A stretch of DNA of 14,192 bases from DATESN01 sp035270785 (lineage in GTDB: Bacteria; Bacillota; Clostridia; Lachnospirales; Lachnospiraceae), in NCBI GenBank assembly GCA_035270785.1, contig DATESN010000090.1, positions 1 to 14,192 of the forward strand, given 5' to 3'. The position numbers and the translations under genes were made by a program. Position 1 is the first letter of the stretch; every line of letters starts with the position of its first letter. The notes below the pieces were generated by a model. That model was not told the origin of the DNA. It saw only the letters and a program-made list of their open reading frames with translations, and made no database searches. Positions 1-8,054 of the stretch are shown piece by piece.

Positions 1-1065
1 AAAAGTATAAATTACCATAACATCAAAGATAATATTAGAGTGAGTAGGACCCTTTACAATCCTAAAGTCATGAAGGGTTAAGGAAGAATCAATATTGTTT
101 AGAATTTTAGTCACTTTTTCTTTTAATTCAATGGTTTCAGAATCGTTATTCATAACAGGATCTAAATGAATAACAGCATGGCAATTTAGCTCTTCGCGTA
201 GGTCGTGTTCAATGTTGTCAATTAGATCATGTAATTCAAACATATCACCAGATGCCGGAACTTCTGCATGAAGGGTAATCATAAGTCGACCAGGACCGTA
301 ATCATGAACAATAAGATCATGAATTCCAAGGATATCACCATGGCTCATAACAATATCTTCGATGCTACTAACAAATTCTTTAGAGGGTGATTGTCCAAGA
401 AGAGGGGCAATTGTTTCCTTTGCAGCGCTAATACCAGCAAAGAAAATAAAAATTCCAACTAAGAAGCCACAATACCCATCGATCTTTAAACTAGTAACAT
501 GATTAACTAAGATCGCAATTAATACTGCGGAAGTCGCAAAGGTATCACTGATGCTATCCGTAGCGGTAACTTTCATTGCAGCAGAATTAATTTTTTTACC
601 AATAGAATGATTGTAGAAACTCATGTATAGTTTTACTAATATAGAAGCGATGAGAATAACAATCACAATAGGATTAAAGACCACATCACTTGGATGAATA
701 ATTTTTTTAATGGAAGATTTAATTAGCTCAAAGGACATAATAAGTATGGCAATAGAAACAAGCAATCCTGATAAATATTCAATCCTACCATGGCCAAACG
801 GATGGTTATGGTCCGGCTTTTGCCCAGCCATTTTAAAACCAATTAATGTGATCAGTGACGAACCAGCATCGGAAAGGTTGTTAAAAGCATCGGCTGTAAT
901 CGCGATAGAATTACTAAATAGACCACCAATAAGTTTCCCTAAAAATAAAACAACATTCAGAAAGATTCCAACTATTCCACATAAGATTCCATAAGATAGG
1001 CGAACCTTTGGTGAAGAAGTGTTATCTTTATCTTTTATAAATAAATTGATTAAAATAGTTACCAT
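1..1065 (-). CDS. Cation diffusion facilitator (CDF) family transporter, probable Mn2+ exporter, 3' end cut off
   Basis: The reverse strand encodes 355 residues from an ATG at 1065, preceded by GGAGG at 1071-1075; the frame is open to the window edge, so the C-terminus is missing. CDF proteins export divalent metals in exchange for protons. Hydrophobic segments fill roughly residues 28-220, followed by a cytoplasmic domain (about 225-355). The family motif HPFGHGRIEY is at 88-97. The TM2 metal site reads N62-xxx-D66 (within DAFNNLSD) and the TM5 site D170-xxx-D174 (TDSISD). The Asn/Asp plus Asp/Asp pattern is the one described for manganese exporters such as pneumococcal MntE, whereas zinc exporters usually carry His/Asp in both. 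Mn2+ specificity is therefore an inference from these residues; Fe2+ or Zn2+ remain possible. The gene is transcribed divergently from gpmI. Family assignment is secure, substrate is not. Confidence 0.93.
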   Translation of the reverse strand, partial: MVTILINLFIKDKDNTSSPKVRLSYGILCGIVGIFLNVVLFLGKLIGGLFSNSIAITADAFNNLSDAGSSLITLIGFKMAGQKPDHNHPFGHGRIEYLSGLLVSIAILIMSFELIKSSIKKIIHPSDVVFNPIVIVILIASILVKLYMSFYNHSIGKKINSAAMKVTATDSISDTFATSAVLIAILVNHVTSLKIDGYCGFLVGIFIFFAGISAAKETIAPLLGQSPSKEFVSSIEDIVMSHGDILGIHDLIVHDYGPGRLMITLHAEVPASGDMFELHDLIDNIEHDLREELNCHAVIHLDPVMNNDSETIELKEKVTKILNNIDSSLTLHDFRIVKGPTHSNIIFDVMVIYTF

Positions 1066-1091
1066 AAATACCTCCATGAATGATTCCTATT

Positions 1092-1120
1092 AGTTTACAT
1101 TTAATGGAGATAAAAATCAA
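1092..1120 (-). promoter_or_regulatory. Predicted sigma-A promoter of the CDF transporter
   Basis: On the minus strand, TTGATT (1115-1120) and TAAACT (1092-1097) are separated by 17 bp. The predicted start of transcription lies about 20 bp upstream of the transporter ATG, leaving room for the GGAGG site. This is a moderate match to consensus. Confidence 0.5.
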
Positions 1121-1149
1121 ATGTATTTTAGTCTAATAACAATTGAATG

Positions 1150-1178
1150 TTGAAAAAAAAAATGAAAACGAGTATAAT
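1150..1178 (+). promoter_or_regulatory. Predicted sigma-A promoter of gpmI
   Basis: TTGAAA (1150-1155) and a perfect TATAAT (1173-1178) are spaced by 17 bp. Transcription would start near 1185 and give a leader of about 120 nt before gpmI. It sits back to back with the divergent transporter promoter, the two -35 boxes being about 30 bp apart. In the leader up to the ribosome binding site I see no convincing riboswitch or attenuator. Confidence 0.7.
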
Positions 1179-1307
1179 TTAAAAGCGGTAAGAAGAAATA
1201 GGATAAAAATAAGAAATCAAACAGTTATAAGAATTACTATAAAGACCTATATTATTCATAGTTTAGGCAATCATAGATAGAAGTTCACAAGAAAAGGAGA
1301 ATTAGTA

Positions 1308-2852
1308 ATGAGTAAAAAACCAATTGTTTTAATGATATTAGATGGATATGGATTAAGTTATATTAAAAGAGGAAACGCCATAGCGGGAGCAAAAAATCCT
1401 GTGATTGATAATCTGATAGCAACCTATCCTTTTGCAAGAGGACAAGCAAGTGGTATGGCCGTTGGCCTTCCAGAAGGACAAATGGGTAATTCAGAAGTGG
1501 GTCACCTTAATATGGGAGCGGGACGTATTGTATATCAAGAATTAACAAGAATTACAAAAGAAATTATGGATAGAACTTTTTTTGTAAATCCAGCATTGCT
1601 AAAAGCAGTTGAAAATTGTAAAAAGAATGATTCCGCGCTTCATTTATTTGGCTTGGTATCAGATGGTGGCGTTCATAGCCACAACACACACATTTATGGT
1701 TTATTAGAGCTTGCTAAACAAAATGGCATTAAAAAGGTTTATGTACATTGTTTCTTAGATGGACGTGATACCCCACCTTCCAGTGGTAAAGGGTTTGTTG
1801 AAGAACTAGAGGGTAAAATGAAAGAAATTGGAGTGGGTGAAGTTGCATCTGTAATGGGTCGTTATTATGCAATGGATCGAGATAATAACTATTCTAGAGT
1901 TCAATTAGCTTATGATGCTATGACAAAGGGTGAAGGTAAGACAGCATTAAGTGGTCCAGAAGGAATACAAGCGTCCTATGATATTTCAGAAAATGATGAA
2001 TTTGTAAAACCTACCACGGTAGTAAAGAATGGAAAAGCAATTGCTAAGATTAGTGAGAATGATTCGGTGATCTTTTTTAACTTTAGACCAGATAGGGCAA
2101 GAGAAATTACAAGATGTTTTTGTGATGAGGAATTTACTGGTTTTGAAAGAGGAAAAAGAATTCCACTCACCTTTGTATGTTTTTCTGATTATGATAAAAC
2201 AATTGCAAATAAAGAAGTTGCATTTCATAAAGTTGCAGTTACGCATACATTTGGAGAATGGCTTGCAGAAAATAACATGACACAAGCAAGAATTGCGGAA
2301 ACAGAAAAATATGCACATGTTACATTTTTCTTTAATGGTGGTAATGAGGTTCCAAACAAAGGGGAAGATAGAATTTTAGTAAATTCTCCAAAAGTTGCAA
2401 CCTATGATTTAAAACCGGAAATGAGTGCTTATGAAGTAGGAGACAAATTAGTAGATGCTATTAAATCTGACATATATGATGTTATTATTATTAATTTTGC
2501 CAATCCAGATATGGTAGGTCATACCGGTATTGAAAGTGCTGCCATTGCAGCCATTGAAGCAGTTGATCACTGTGTTGGAAAAGCAGTAGAAGCGATTCTT
2601 TCAGTAGATGGTACCATGTTCATTTGTGCAGATCATGGTAATGCTGAAAAATTAATTGATTATGAAACAAATACGCCATTTACAGCCCATACAACGAATG
2701 AAGTTCCCTTTATTTTAGTTAACTATGATGAAGAATATACTTTAAGAGAAGGTGGCTGTCTTGCAGATATTATCCCAACTTTGATTGAAGTTATGGGAAA
2801 AGAGAAGCCAGTTGAAATGACCGGAAGCTCTTTGTTAGTGAAAAAATGTTAG
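1308..2852 (+). CDS. gpmI: 2,3-bisphosphoglycerate-independent phosphoglycerate mutase
   Basis: A cytoplasmic glycolytic enzyme that interconverts 3- and 2-phosphoglycerate through a phosphoserine intermediate, using two Mn2+ ions. The 514 residues match the usual length. Asp12 (MILDGYG) is a metal ligand. Ser62 in MGNSEVGH is the catalytic nucleophile at the same number as in the Bacillus enzymes. His123 (SDGGVHSH) and Arg153/Asp154 (DGRDTPP) bind substrate. The C-terminal half carries the metal motifs PDMVGHTG and ADHGNAEK of the alkaline phosphatase superfamily. The ATG is preceded by AAGGAGA at good spacing. The stop codon overlaps the next gene by 7 bp. Its product feeds enolase, encoded about 770 bp downstream. 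In many Firmicutes gpmI follows gap-pgk-tpi, but here the upstream neighbour is a divergent metal transporter. Confidence 0.98.
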   Translation: MSKKPIVLMILDGYGLSYIKRGNAIAGAKNPVIDNLIATYPFARGQASGMAVGLPEGQMGNSEVGHLNMGAGRIVYQELTRITKEIMDRTFFVNPALLKAVENCKKNDSALHLFGLVSDGGVHSHNTHIYGLLELAKQNGIKKVYVHCFLDGRDTPPSSGKGFVEELEGKMKEIGVGEVASVMGRYYAMDRDNNYSRVQLAYDAMTKGEGKTALSGPEGIQASYDISENDEFVKPTTVVKNGKAIAKISENDSVIFFNFRPDRAREITRCFCDEEFTGFERGKRIPLTFVCFSDYDKTIANKEVAFHKVAVTHTFGEWLAENNMTQARIAETEKYAHVTFFFNGGNEVPNKGEDRILVNSPKVATYDLKPEMSAYEVGDKLVDAIKSDIYDVIIINFANPDMVGHTGIESAAIAAIEAVDHCVGKAVEAILSVDGTMFICADHGNAEKLIDYETNTPFTAHTTNEVPFILVNYDEEYTLREGGCLADIIPTLIEVMGKEKPVEMTGSSLLVKKC

Positions 2853-3529
2853 GAACATTTATTAATGCAGGCGCCGTGGTTATGGGCGCTTGTATTGGTT
2901 TACTCTTAAAAAAAGGAATGCCGGAACGTTTTGCGGATACAATCATGAAGGGATTAGGATTATGCACTCTTTATCTTGGAATATCTGGTTCCCTTAAAGG
3001 AAGTAATTCATTAATACTTATTATATCCATAGTAGTTGGCGCAATTATAGGTGAGGCATTAAACCTTGAAACTAGAATAAACCAATTGGGGGTATGGATT
3101 GAATCTAAATGCAAGGCAAAGAAGGATGGATCTCATTCTATTGCTGAGGGATTTGTAACAAGTAGTTTACTTTTTTGCGTTGGGGCAATGGCTATTATTG
3201 GATCATTGCAAAGTGGCCTTACCGGAAATCACGAGATGTTATTTAACAAGTCCATTCTTGATTTTGTGGCAGCAATTATCTTTGCTTCCACATTAGGAAT
3301 TGGGGTTGTTTTTTCGGCAGTGTTTGTACTACTTTATCAAGGTAGTATTACCTTGTTGGCACAATGGATATCACCTTTATTAACAAGTACTGTGATAAAT
3401 GAGATGACCTGTGTAGGATCCGTAATCATTATAGGACTTGGTCTTAATATGTTAGGAATCACTAAGCTGAAGGTTATGAATTATGTACCAGCGATTTTTA
3501 TTCCAATTATACTTTGCATGTTTATTTGA
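2846..3529 (+). CDS. DUF554 family integral membrane protein
   Basis: A 227-residue, strongly hydrophobic protein with about six to seven membrane segments (around residues 4-21, 37-49, 55-71, 105-122, 137-166 and 188-227). The opening MLGTFINAGA with the LLKKGMPERF and IMKGLGLC blocks, and the later stretch around CVGAMAIIGSLQSGL (111-125), are typical of the DUF554 family (YdfK/YqgA type). Its molecular function is not established; a transport role is only a guess. The ATG lies inside the last codons of gpmI (ATG within AAAAAATGTTAG), and no good ribosome binding site sits at the right distance, so translation is probably coupled to termination of gpmI. Nothing looks truncated. Its place between two glycolytic genes is unexplained. 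Confidence 0.92.
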   Translation: MLGTFINAGAVVMGACIGLLLKKGMPERFADTIMKGLGLCTLYLGISGSLKGSNSLILIISIVVGAIIGEALNLETRINQLGVWIESKCKAKKDGSHSIAEGFVTSSLLFCVGAMAIIGSLQSGLTGNHEMLFNKSILDFVAAIIFASTLGIGVVFSAVFVLLYQGSITLLAQWISPLLTSTVINEMTCVGSVIIIGLGLNMLGITKLKVMNYVPAIFIPIILCMFI

Positions 3530-3571
3530 ATTCTATTTTTAATTTTGGGTAATACTACCTTAAAGATAATG

Positions 3572-3604
3572 TGTGTTGTAGTAAGTGTAAAACTTAGTAA
3601 CACA
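3572..3604 (+). other. Imperfect hairpin just upstream of the eno ribosome binding site
   Basis: TGTGTT (3572-3577) pairs with AACACA (3599-3604), and TAAGT (3582-3586) pairs with ACTTA (3592-3596) around the loop GTAAA. A small asymmetric internal loop separates the two stems. The structure ends five bases before the AAGGAGG of eno and has no U-tract, so it is not a terminator. It may stabilise the mRNA 5' end or modulate initiation. Confidence 0.4.
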
Positions 3605-3620
3605 ATATAAGGAGGTATCT

Positions 3621-4925
3621 ATGAAACAATATTTAGAAATAACAAATGTTCATGGTAGAGAAATACTGGATTCAAGAGGTAACCCAACAGTAGAAGTAGA
3701 AGTGACATTAGAACATTGTATTACTGGTAGGGCTGCAGTTCCCTCTGGGGCATCAACAGGACGTTTCGAGGCTGTGGAACTTCGAGATGGAGAAGTAAGA
3801 TACTTTGGATTAGGTGTACAAAATGCAGTTAGAAATGTGAATACAAAACTTCGTGAGGCATTACTAGGAAAAAATGCAATCCATCAAGGTGAAATTGATC
3901 GAATATTAATTGACACGGATGGAACGGAAAACAAAGGAAACATTGGAGCAAATGCCACGTTAGGTGTCTCTATGGCATGTGCCAGAGCAGCGGCAGAGGC
4001 ATTAGAGATCCCCTTATATCAATATCTTGGAGGAATTAGCGCCAAACAATTGCCAGTTCCTATGATGAATATACTTAATGGTGGTAGACATGCTGACAAT
4101 ACTGTAGATTTGCAAGAATTTATGATTATGCCAGTTCGTGCAGACAGTTTTAAGGAAGGACTTAGAATCTGTACAGAAATTTATCATCATTTAAAGAAAA
4201 TATGTAAAAAAAGGGGACTTTCTACGGCGGTAGGTGACGAAGGTGGCTTTGCGCCTAATCTTGCAAGTTCTAAGGACGTACTTCAATTAATCATAGAGGC
4301 AATTGATGCAAGTGGCTATAAACCAGGTGAAGATATTAAAATTGCAATTGATGCCGCGGCAAGTGAACTTTATAATGAAGAAACCGGAATGTATTATTTT
4401 CCTGGAGAAAGTCAAATGTCAGGGGTTGAAGTGAATCGGGATGCAAATGAAATGGTAGCATATTATGAAGAACTTGCAACGATATTTCCCATTATATCAA
4501 TTGAAGATGGGCTTTTTGAAGATGATTGGGATGGCTGGCAGACTTTAACAAAACGCTTGGGGCATAAAATGCAGTTAGTAGGGGATGATTTGTTTGTAAC
4601 AAATACAAAACGATTAGATGCAGGAATTAAATTACATGTCGCTAATGCGATTCTTGTAAAAGTAAATCAAATTGGAACGGTGTCAGAAGCTTTTGAAGCG
4701 ATTGAGATGGCACATAAAAGTGGATACAAATCCATTATATCCCATCGTTCCGGTGAAACAGAGGATACGATTATTGCAGATATAGCGGTAGCTTGTAATG
4801 CAGGTCAAATTAAAACGGGAGCACCATGTCGATCTGATCGAGTTGCAAAATACAATCAACTACTAAGAATAGAAGAAGAATTAGGCGCAGTTTCTAAATA
4901 TCTTGATCCATTTAACAAGGTATAA
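3621..4925 (+). CDS. eno: Enolase (phosphopyruvate hydratase)
   Basis: Converts 2-phosphoglycerate to phosphoenolpyruvate in the cytoplasm, using Mg2+. The 434 residues are full length. Visible features: N-terminal DSRGNPTVE (17-25) and the flexible loop PSGASTGRFEA (41-51); His157 in the HADNTVDLQEF stretch; the general acid Glu207 in GDEGGFAPN; metal ligands Asp244, Glu295 (SIEDG) and Asp322 (GDDLF); the general base Lys347 in LVKVNQIGT; and the substrate loop SHRSGETED (374-382). The start is fixed by AAGGAGG at 3609-3615. No promoter of good quality is visible in the 91 bp after the DUF554 gene, so readthrough from gpmI is likely to contribute. The product acts directly after GpmI. Confidence 0.99.
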   Translation: MKQYLEITNVHGREILDSRGNPTVEVEVTLEHCITGRAAVPSGASTGRFEAVELRDGEVRYFGLGVQNAVRNVNTKLREALLGKNAIHQGEIDRILIDTDGTENKGNIGANATLGVSMACARAAAEALEIPLYQYLGGISAKQLPVPMMNILNGGRHADNTVDLQEFMIMPVRADSFKEGLRICTEIYHHLKKICKKRGLSTAVGDEGGFAPNLASSKDVLQLIIEAIDASGYKPGEDIKIAIDAAASELYNEETGMYYFPGESQMSGVEVNRDANEMVAYYEELATIFPIISIEDGLFEDDWDGWQTLTKRLGHKMQLVGDDLFVTNTKRLDAGIKLHVANAILVKVNQIGTVSEAFEAIEMAHKSGYKSIISHRSGETEDTIIADIAVACNAGQIKTGAPCRSDRVAKYNQLLRIEEELGAVSKYLDPFNKV

Positions 4926-4950
4926 AGTTTTTTGTTTATGAAAATAATGG

Positions 4951-4979
4951 TTGAAATGTAGTACATGTTGTGCTAAAAT
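4951..4979 (+). promoter_or_regulatory. Predicted extended -10 promoter of secG
   Basis: TTGAAA (4951-4956) and TAAAAT (4974-4979) are spaced by 17 bp, with TG at 4971-4972 in the extended -10 position. Transcription would start around 4986, about 25 nt before the chosen secG start. Confidence 0.72.
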
Positions 4980-5010
4980 TCACTTAAGTGTGATATTAGG
5001 AGGCGTAAAT

Positions 5011-5247
5011 ATGGCAACAGTTAGATTGATTTTAACCATTGTATTTATATTAATATGTATTGTAATAACGGTAATGGTGTTAATGCAAGAAGGAAAAGCT
5101 GCTGGACTAGGAGCTATTAGCGGTGTGGCTGAGACATATTGGGGTAAAAATAAGGGACGTTCTATGGAAGGTGCTCTTGTGAAAACAACGGCAGTTTTAG
5201 CAACCTTATTTCTTGTGATAGCTGCGTTATTATTATATTTACAATAA
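5011..5247 (+). CDS. secG: Preprotein translocase subunit SecG
   Basis: A small membrane subunit of the SecYEG channel that helps SecA-driven export. The 78 residues fit the family: a first membrane helix (about residues 4-24), the conserved cytoplasmic loop MQEGKAAGLGAISGVAETYW with its Gly-Leu-Gly core, and a second helix (about 55-76). The ATG at 5011 is preceded by TTAGGAGGC at ideal distance. A longer reading frame opens with a TTG at 4951, but that TTG is the -35 box of the predicted promoter and would add a cysteine-rich stretch unlike SecG, so it is rejected. secG next to rnr and smpB is a common Firmicute arrangement. Confidence 0.96.
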   Translation: MATVRLILTIVFILICIVITVMVLMQEGKAAGLGAISGVAETYWGKNKGRSMEGALVKTTAVLATLFLVIAALLLYLQ

Positions 5248-5271
5248 TATACAATAATTCATCTGTGACTT

Positions 5272-5302
5272 AAACACTCTTGCAAAAGGGTGTTTTTCTT
5301 TT
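5272..5302 (+). terminator. Rho-independent terminator after secG
   Basis: AAACACTCT (5272-5280) pairs with AGGGTGTTT (5287-5295), with one T.G wobble, around the loop TGCAAA. It is followed by TTCTTTT. It separates eno/secG transcription, at least partly, from rnr. Confidence 0.8.
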
Positions 5303-5342
5303 CTATTTTGAATAGGAAGGAACATCCATTGGAGGAAAGAAT

Positions 5343-7487
5343 TTGAAAAAAGAAGAAATTGAAAAAAGAAAAAAAATGATTTGTGATCTTTTAAATGATG
5401 AAATGTACGTTCCTATGAAAGAAAAGGAAATGGCTATATTTTTACAAGTGAGTAAAAAGGATAGAGAAGAATTTAAAATGGTGCTAGATACTCTATTGGC
5501 TGAAAGCAAAATAGAAATAACTAAAAAGGGTAAGTATAAAAAGCCTGATGAAAACATATTAATAGGTAATTTTATAAGCCATTCCAAAGGGTTTGGATTT
5601 GTAGCAATAGAAGGAAGGGATGAAGATCTCTTTATTCCAGAATCAAAAGTAAATGGGGCACTTCATAGTGATACCGTTCAAGTGAAAATATTAGAGAATC
5701 AAAGAGGAAAAAGAACAGAGGCAGAAATCGTAAAGATTATAACTCATGGGATTACAAAAGTGGTCGGAACCTATGAAAAAAATAAAAACTTTGGTTTTGT
5801 TGTTCCTGATAATGATAGATTTTCTTCTGATATTTTTGTTTCAAACGAACGTTCTAAGGGGGCAATCAATGGTCACAAAGTAGTTGTTGAATTAACATCG
5901 TATGGTTCTTCTAATAAAAGTCCAGAAGGTAAAATTATAGAAATAATTGGACATAGCAATGATCCTGGTGTAGATATTATGAGTATTGTAAAGGGATTTG
6001 ATTTACCTGTGGAATTTGGCGAAAAAGTAATGAATCAAGTGGAGCGAATTGCGGATGAAGTATCCATGGAAGATATGTCTGGTAGAATGGATCTGCGTAA
6101 TGTTTCCATGGTAACTATTGATGGTGAGGATGCTAAGGACTTAGACGATGCTGTAAGTTGTAGCAAAGAGGGCGATAAATATAAGTTGGGTGTTCATATT
6201 GCGGATGTTTCAAACTATGTGCAAGAATATTCAGCCCTTGATAGAGAAGCTTTACTGCGAGGAACGAGTGTTTACCTTGTGGATAGAGTGATACCAATGC
6301 TTCCGCACAAACTATCCAATGGAATTTGTTCTCTTAATGTAGGTGTGGATCGATTATCCTTAAGCTGTCTTATGACAATTAATGAAAAAGGTGTTGTAAC
6401 AGATTATGAAATAGCAGAAACAGTTATTAATGTAGATCGAAGAATGTCATATACAAGTGTGAAAAAGATATTAGAAGATAAAGAGGAAGAAGAAATAGAA
6501 GAATATAAAGAGCTAGTTCCCATGTTTCAGGTTATGGAGGAACTTGCACTTATACTACGTGAAAAAAGGAGACTACGGGGCTCCATTGATTTTGACTTTC
6601 CTGAAAGTAAAATCATTTTAGATAAAGAAGGTCATCCCATTGAAATTAAAGCGTATGATAGAAACGTGGCAACTAAATTAATTGAAGACTTTATGCTGAT
6701 TGCAAACGAAACAGTGGCGCAAGACTTTTTCTGGAGGGATTTGCCATTTGTATATCGGGCCCATGAAAACCCTGATCCTGAAAAAATACAAAAGTTAAGT
6801 ACGTTTATTCATAATTTTGGTTATTCCATAAAAGTGACAGGGGAAGAAGTACATCCAAAAGAAATTCAAAAGTTAATTGCTAAAATTGAGGGTACCCCGG
6901 AAGAAGCATTAATTAGTAGATTGTCTCTTCGGAGTATGAAGCAAGCAAAATACACAACAGAAAGCACAGGCCACTTTGGGCTTGCCTGTGAATATTATTG
7001 TCATTTTACATCCCCTATTAGAAGGTACCCAGATTTGCAGATTCACCGAATTATTAAGGAGCAATTAAGAGGACGTCTTAGGGAAGAAAGAATAGATCAT
7101 TATCGTAAAATTTTACCAGAGGTATCGAAGCAATCTTCCGCAATGGAACGAAGAGCAGAAGAAGCTGAAAGGGAAACAAATAAACTTAAAAAAGTAGAAT
7201 ACATGGAAGCCCATATGGGTGAAATATTTGAAGGTGTTATCTCAGGAGTTACAAGCTGGGGTGTTTATGTAGAATTACCAAATACCATCGAGGGAATGGT
7301 TCATGTATCAAAGCTACCAGGGGATTATTTCACGTATGATGAAAACGCATATGAAATGGTAGGCCAATCAACAGGAATAAAATATAAGTTAGGTGAAAAA
7401 ATTGTGATTAAGGTAAATGGAGTTGATAAATTAACAAGAACCATTGACTTTGTTGTAGCAGAGGATACCATCCAAGAAGGGGAGTGA
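5343..7487 (+). CDS. rnr: Ribonuclease R (3'-5' exoribonuclease)
   Basis: Degrades structured RNA from the 3' end and removes non-stop mRNA during trans-translation. Domain order: N-terminal winged-helix segment (about 5-67); two cold-shock/OB domains (about 72-130, with KGFGFV, and 138-202, with KNFGFVV); RNB catalytic domain (about 246-580), where Asp260, Asp266, Asp268 and Asp269 in TIDGEDAKDLDDA form the metal site; and a C-terminal S1 domain (about 629-708, GVTSWGVYVEL). At 714 residues it is shorter than the Bacillus (about 780) and E. coli (about 810) enzymes and ends right after S1, without the lysine-rich tail. The TTG start at 5343 is supported by GGAGG at 5331-5335; the first in-frame ATG (residue 12) has no such site. 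No clear promoter of its own is visible. Its stop overlaps the smpB ribosome binding region, indicating co-transcription with smpB. Confidence 0.97.
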   Translation: MKKEEIEKRKKMICDLLNDEMYVPMKEKEMAIFLQVSKKDREEFKMVLDTLLAESKIEITKKGKYKKPDENILIGNFISHSKGFGFVAIEGRDEDLFIPESKVNGALHSDTVQVKILENQRGKRTEAEIVKIITHGITKVVGTYEKNKNFGFVVPDNDRFSSDIFVSNERSKGAINGHKVVVELTSYGSSNKSPEGKIIEIIGHSNDPGVDIMSIVKGFDLPVEFGEKVMNQVERIADEVSMEDMSGRMDLRNVSMVTIDGEDAKDLDDAVSCSKEGDKYKLGVHIADVSNYVQEYSALDREALLRGTSVYLVDRVIPMLPHKLSNGICSLNVGVDRLSLSCLMTINEKGVVTDYEIAETVINVDRRMSYTSVKKILEDKEEEEIEEYKELVPMFQVMEELALILREKRRLRGSIDFDFPESKIILDKEGHPIEIKAYDRNVATKLIEDFMLIANETVAQDFFWRDLPFVYRAHENPDPEKIQKLSTFIHNFGYSIKVTGEEVHPKEIQKLIAKIEGTPEEALISRLSLRSMKQAKYTTESTGHFGLACEYYCHFTSPIRRYPDLQIHRIIKEQLRGRLREERIDHYRKILPEVSKQSSAMERRAEEAERETNKLKKVEYMEAHMGEIFEGVISGVTSWGVYVELPNTIEGMVHVSKLPGDYFTYDENAYEMVGQSTGIKYKLGEKIVIKVNGVDKLTRTIDFVVAEDTIQEGE

Positions 7488-7492
7488 TCATT

Positions 7493-7957
7493 ATGGCAAG
7501 AGAAAGCATGAAGTTGGTTGCCAATAATAAAAAAGCATATCACGACTATTTTATTGAAGATAAATATGAAGCAGGAATTTCTCTGCATGGAACGGAAGTT
7601 AAATCCATGCGTCTTGGTAAATGTAGTGTAAAAGAAGCATTCATTAAGATTGAAGGAGGAGAAATTTTTGTATATGGGATGCATGTATCTCCTTACGAAA
7701 AGGGAAATATCTTTAACAAGGATCCACTGCGCCCTAAAAAATTGTTGCTCCATAAAGTTGAAATTAGCAAACTTGCTGGAAAACTGGCAGAACAAGGATA
7801 TACGATTGTACCATTGCAGGTTTATTTTAAAGAAGGGCGTGCGAAAATTGAGATTGGTCTTGCAAAAGGAAAAAAACTTTACGATAAACGTCAAGAAATT
7901 GCAAAAAAGGATCAAAGAAGAGATTCAGATAGAGAGTTTAAGATTAAAAACTTATAA
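7493..7957 (+). CDS. smpB: SsrA-binding protein SmpB
   Basis: A tmRNA-binding protein that brings charged tmRNA into the A site of stalled ribosomes. The 154 residues show the family pattern: KLVANNKKAYHDYFIEDKYEAGI at the N-terminus, the GTEVKSMR motif of the OB-like core, MHVSPYEKGN, and a basic C-terminal tail (KKLYDKRQEIAKKDQRRD) that in known structures enters the mRNA channel. The ATG at 7493 is chosen because AAGGGGAG lies about 8 nt upstream. A GTG at 7484 would add only three residues (MII) and sits inside that ribosome binding site. The gene starts 5 bp after the rnr stop and is followed by ssrA, so protein, RNA partner and nuclease are encoded together. Confidence 0.98.
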   Translation: MARESMKLVANNKKAYHDYFIEDKYEAGISLHGTEVKSMRLGKCSVKEAFIKIEGGEIFVYGMHVSPYEKGNIFNKDPLRPKKLLLHKVEISKLAGKLAEQGYTIVPLQVYFKEGRAKIEIGLAKGKKLYDKRQEIAKKDQRRDSDREFKIKNL

Positions 7958-8002
7958 AGAAGGACCCTATTAAAAATTTCGGTTTTTATTCCGATATATA
8001 CA

Positions 8003-8031
8003 TTGACCAATGGTACTGCAATGCATATAAT
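8003..8031 (+). promoter_or_regulatory. Strong predicted sigma-A promoter of ssrA
   Basis: TTGACC (8003-8008) and a perfect TATAAT (8026-8031) are spaced by 17 bp. Transcription would start near 8038, giving a 5' extension of about 17 nt on the precursor before the mature tmRNA end. Confidence 0.85.
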
Positions 8032-8054
8032 AGAATAGTATCATAATTAACTAA

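Noticed and set aside
710..994. Plus-strand open frame of 94 codons
   Set aside because: It lies wholly antisense to the clearly recognisable CDF transporter and its translation resembles no family.
1976..2318. Two minus-strand open frames inside gpmI
   Set aside because: Antisense to conserved gpmI sequence, with Cys/Phe/Ser-rich translations typical of chance frames in AT-rich DNA.
4951..5010. N-terminal extension of SecG from a TTG at 4951
   Set aside because: The TTG is the -35 box of a good extended -10 promoter, the added residues are cysteine-rich and unlike SecG, and an ideal ribosome binding site precedes the ATG at 5011.
7325..7973. Minus-strand 196-codon frame and plus-strand 107-codon frame over the rnr end and smpB
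   Set aside because: Both overlap well-supported rnr/smpB coding sequence in other frames and show no domain or ribosome binding site.
7971..7990. Terminator between smpB and ssrA
   Set aside because: Only a six-pair, all A-T stem (TAAAAA/TTTTTA) is present, too weak to call.
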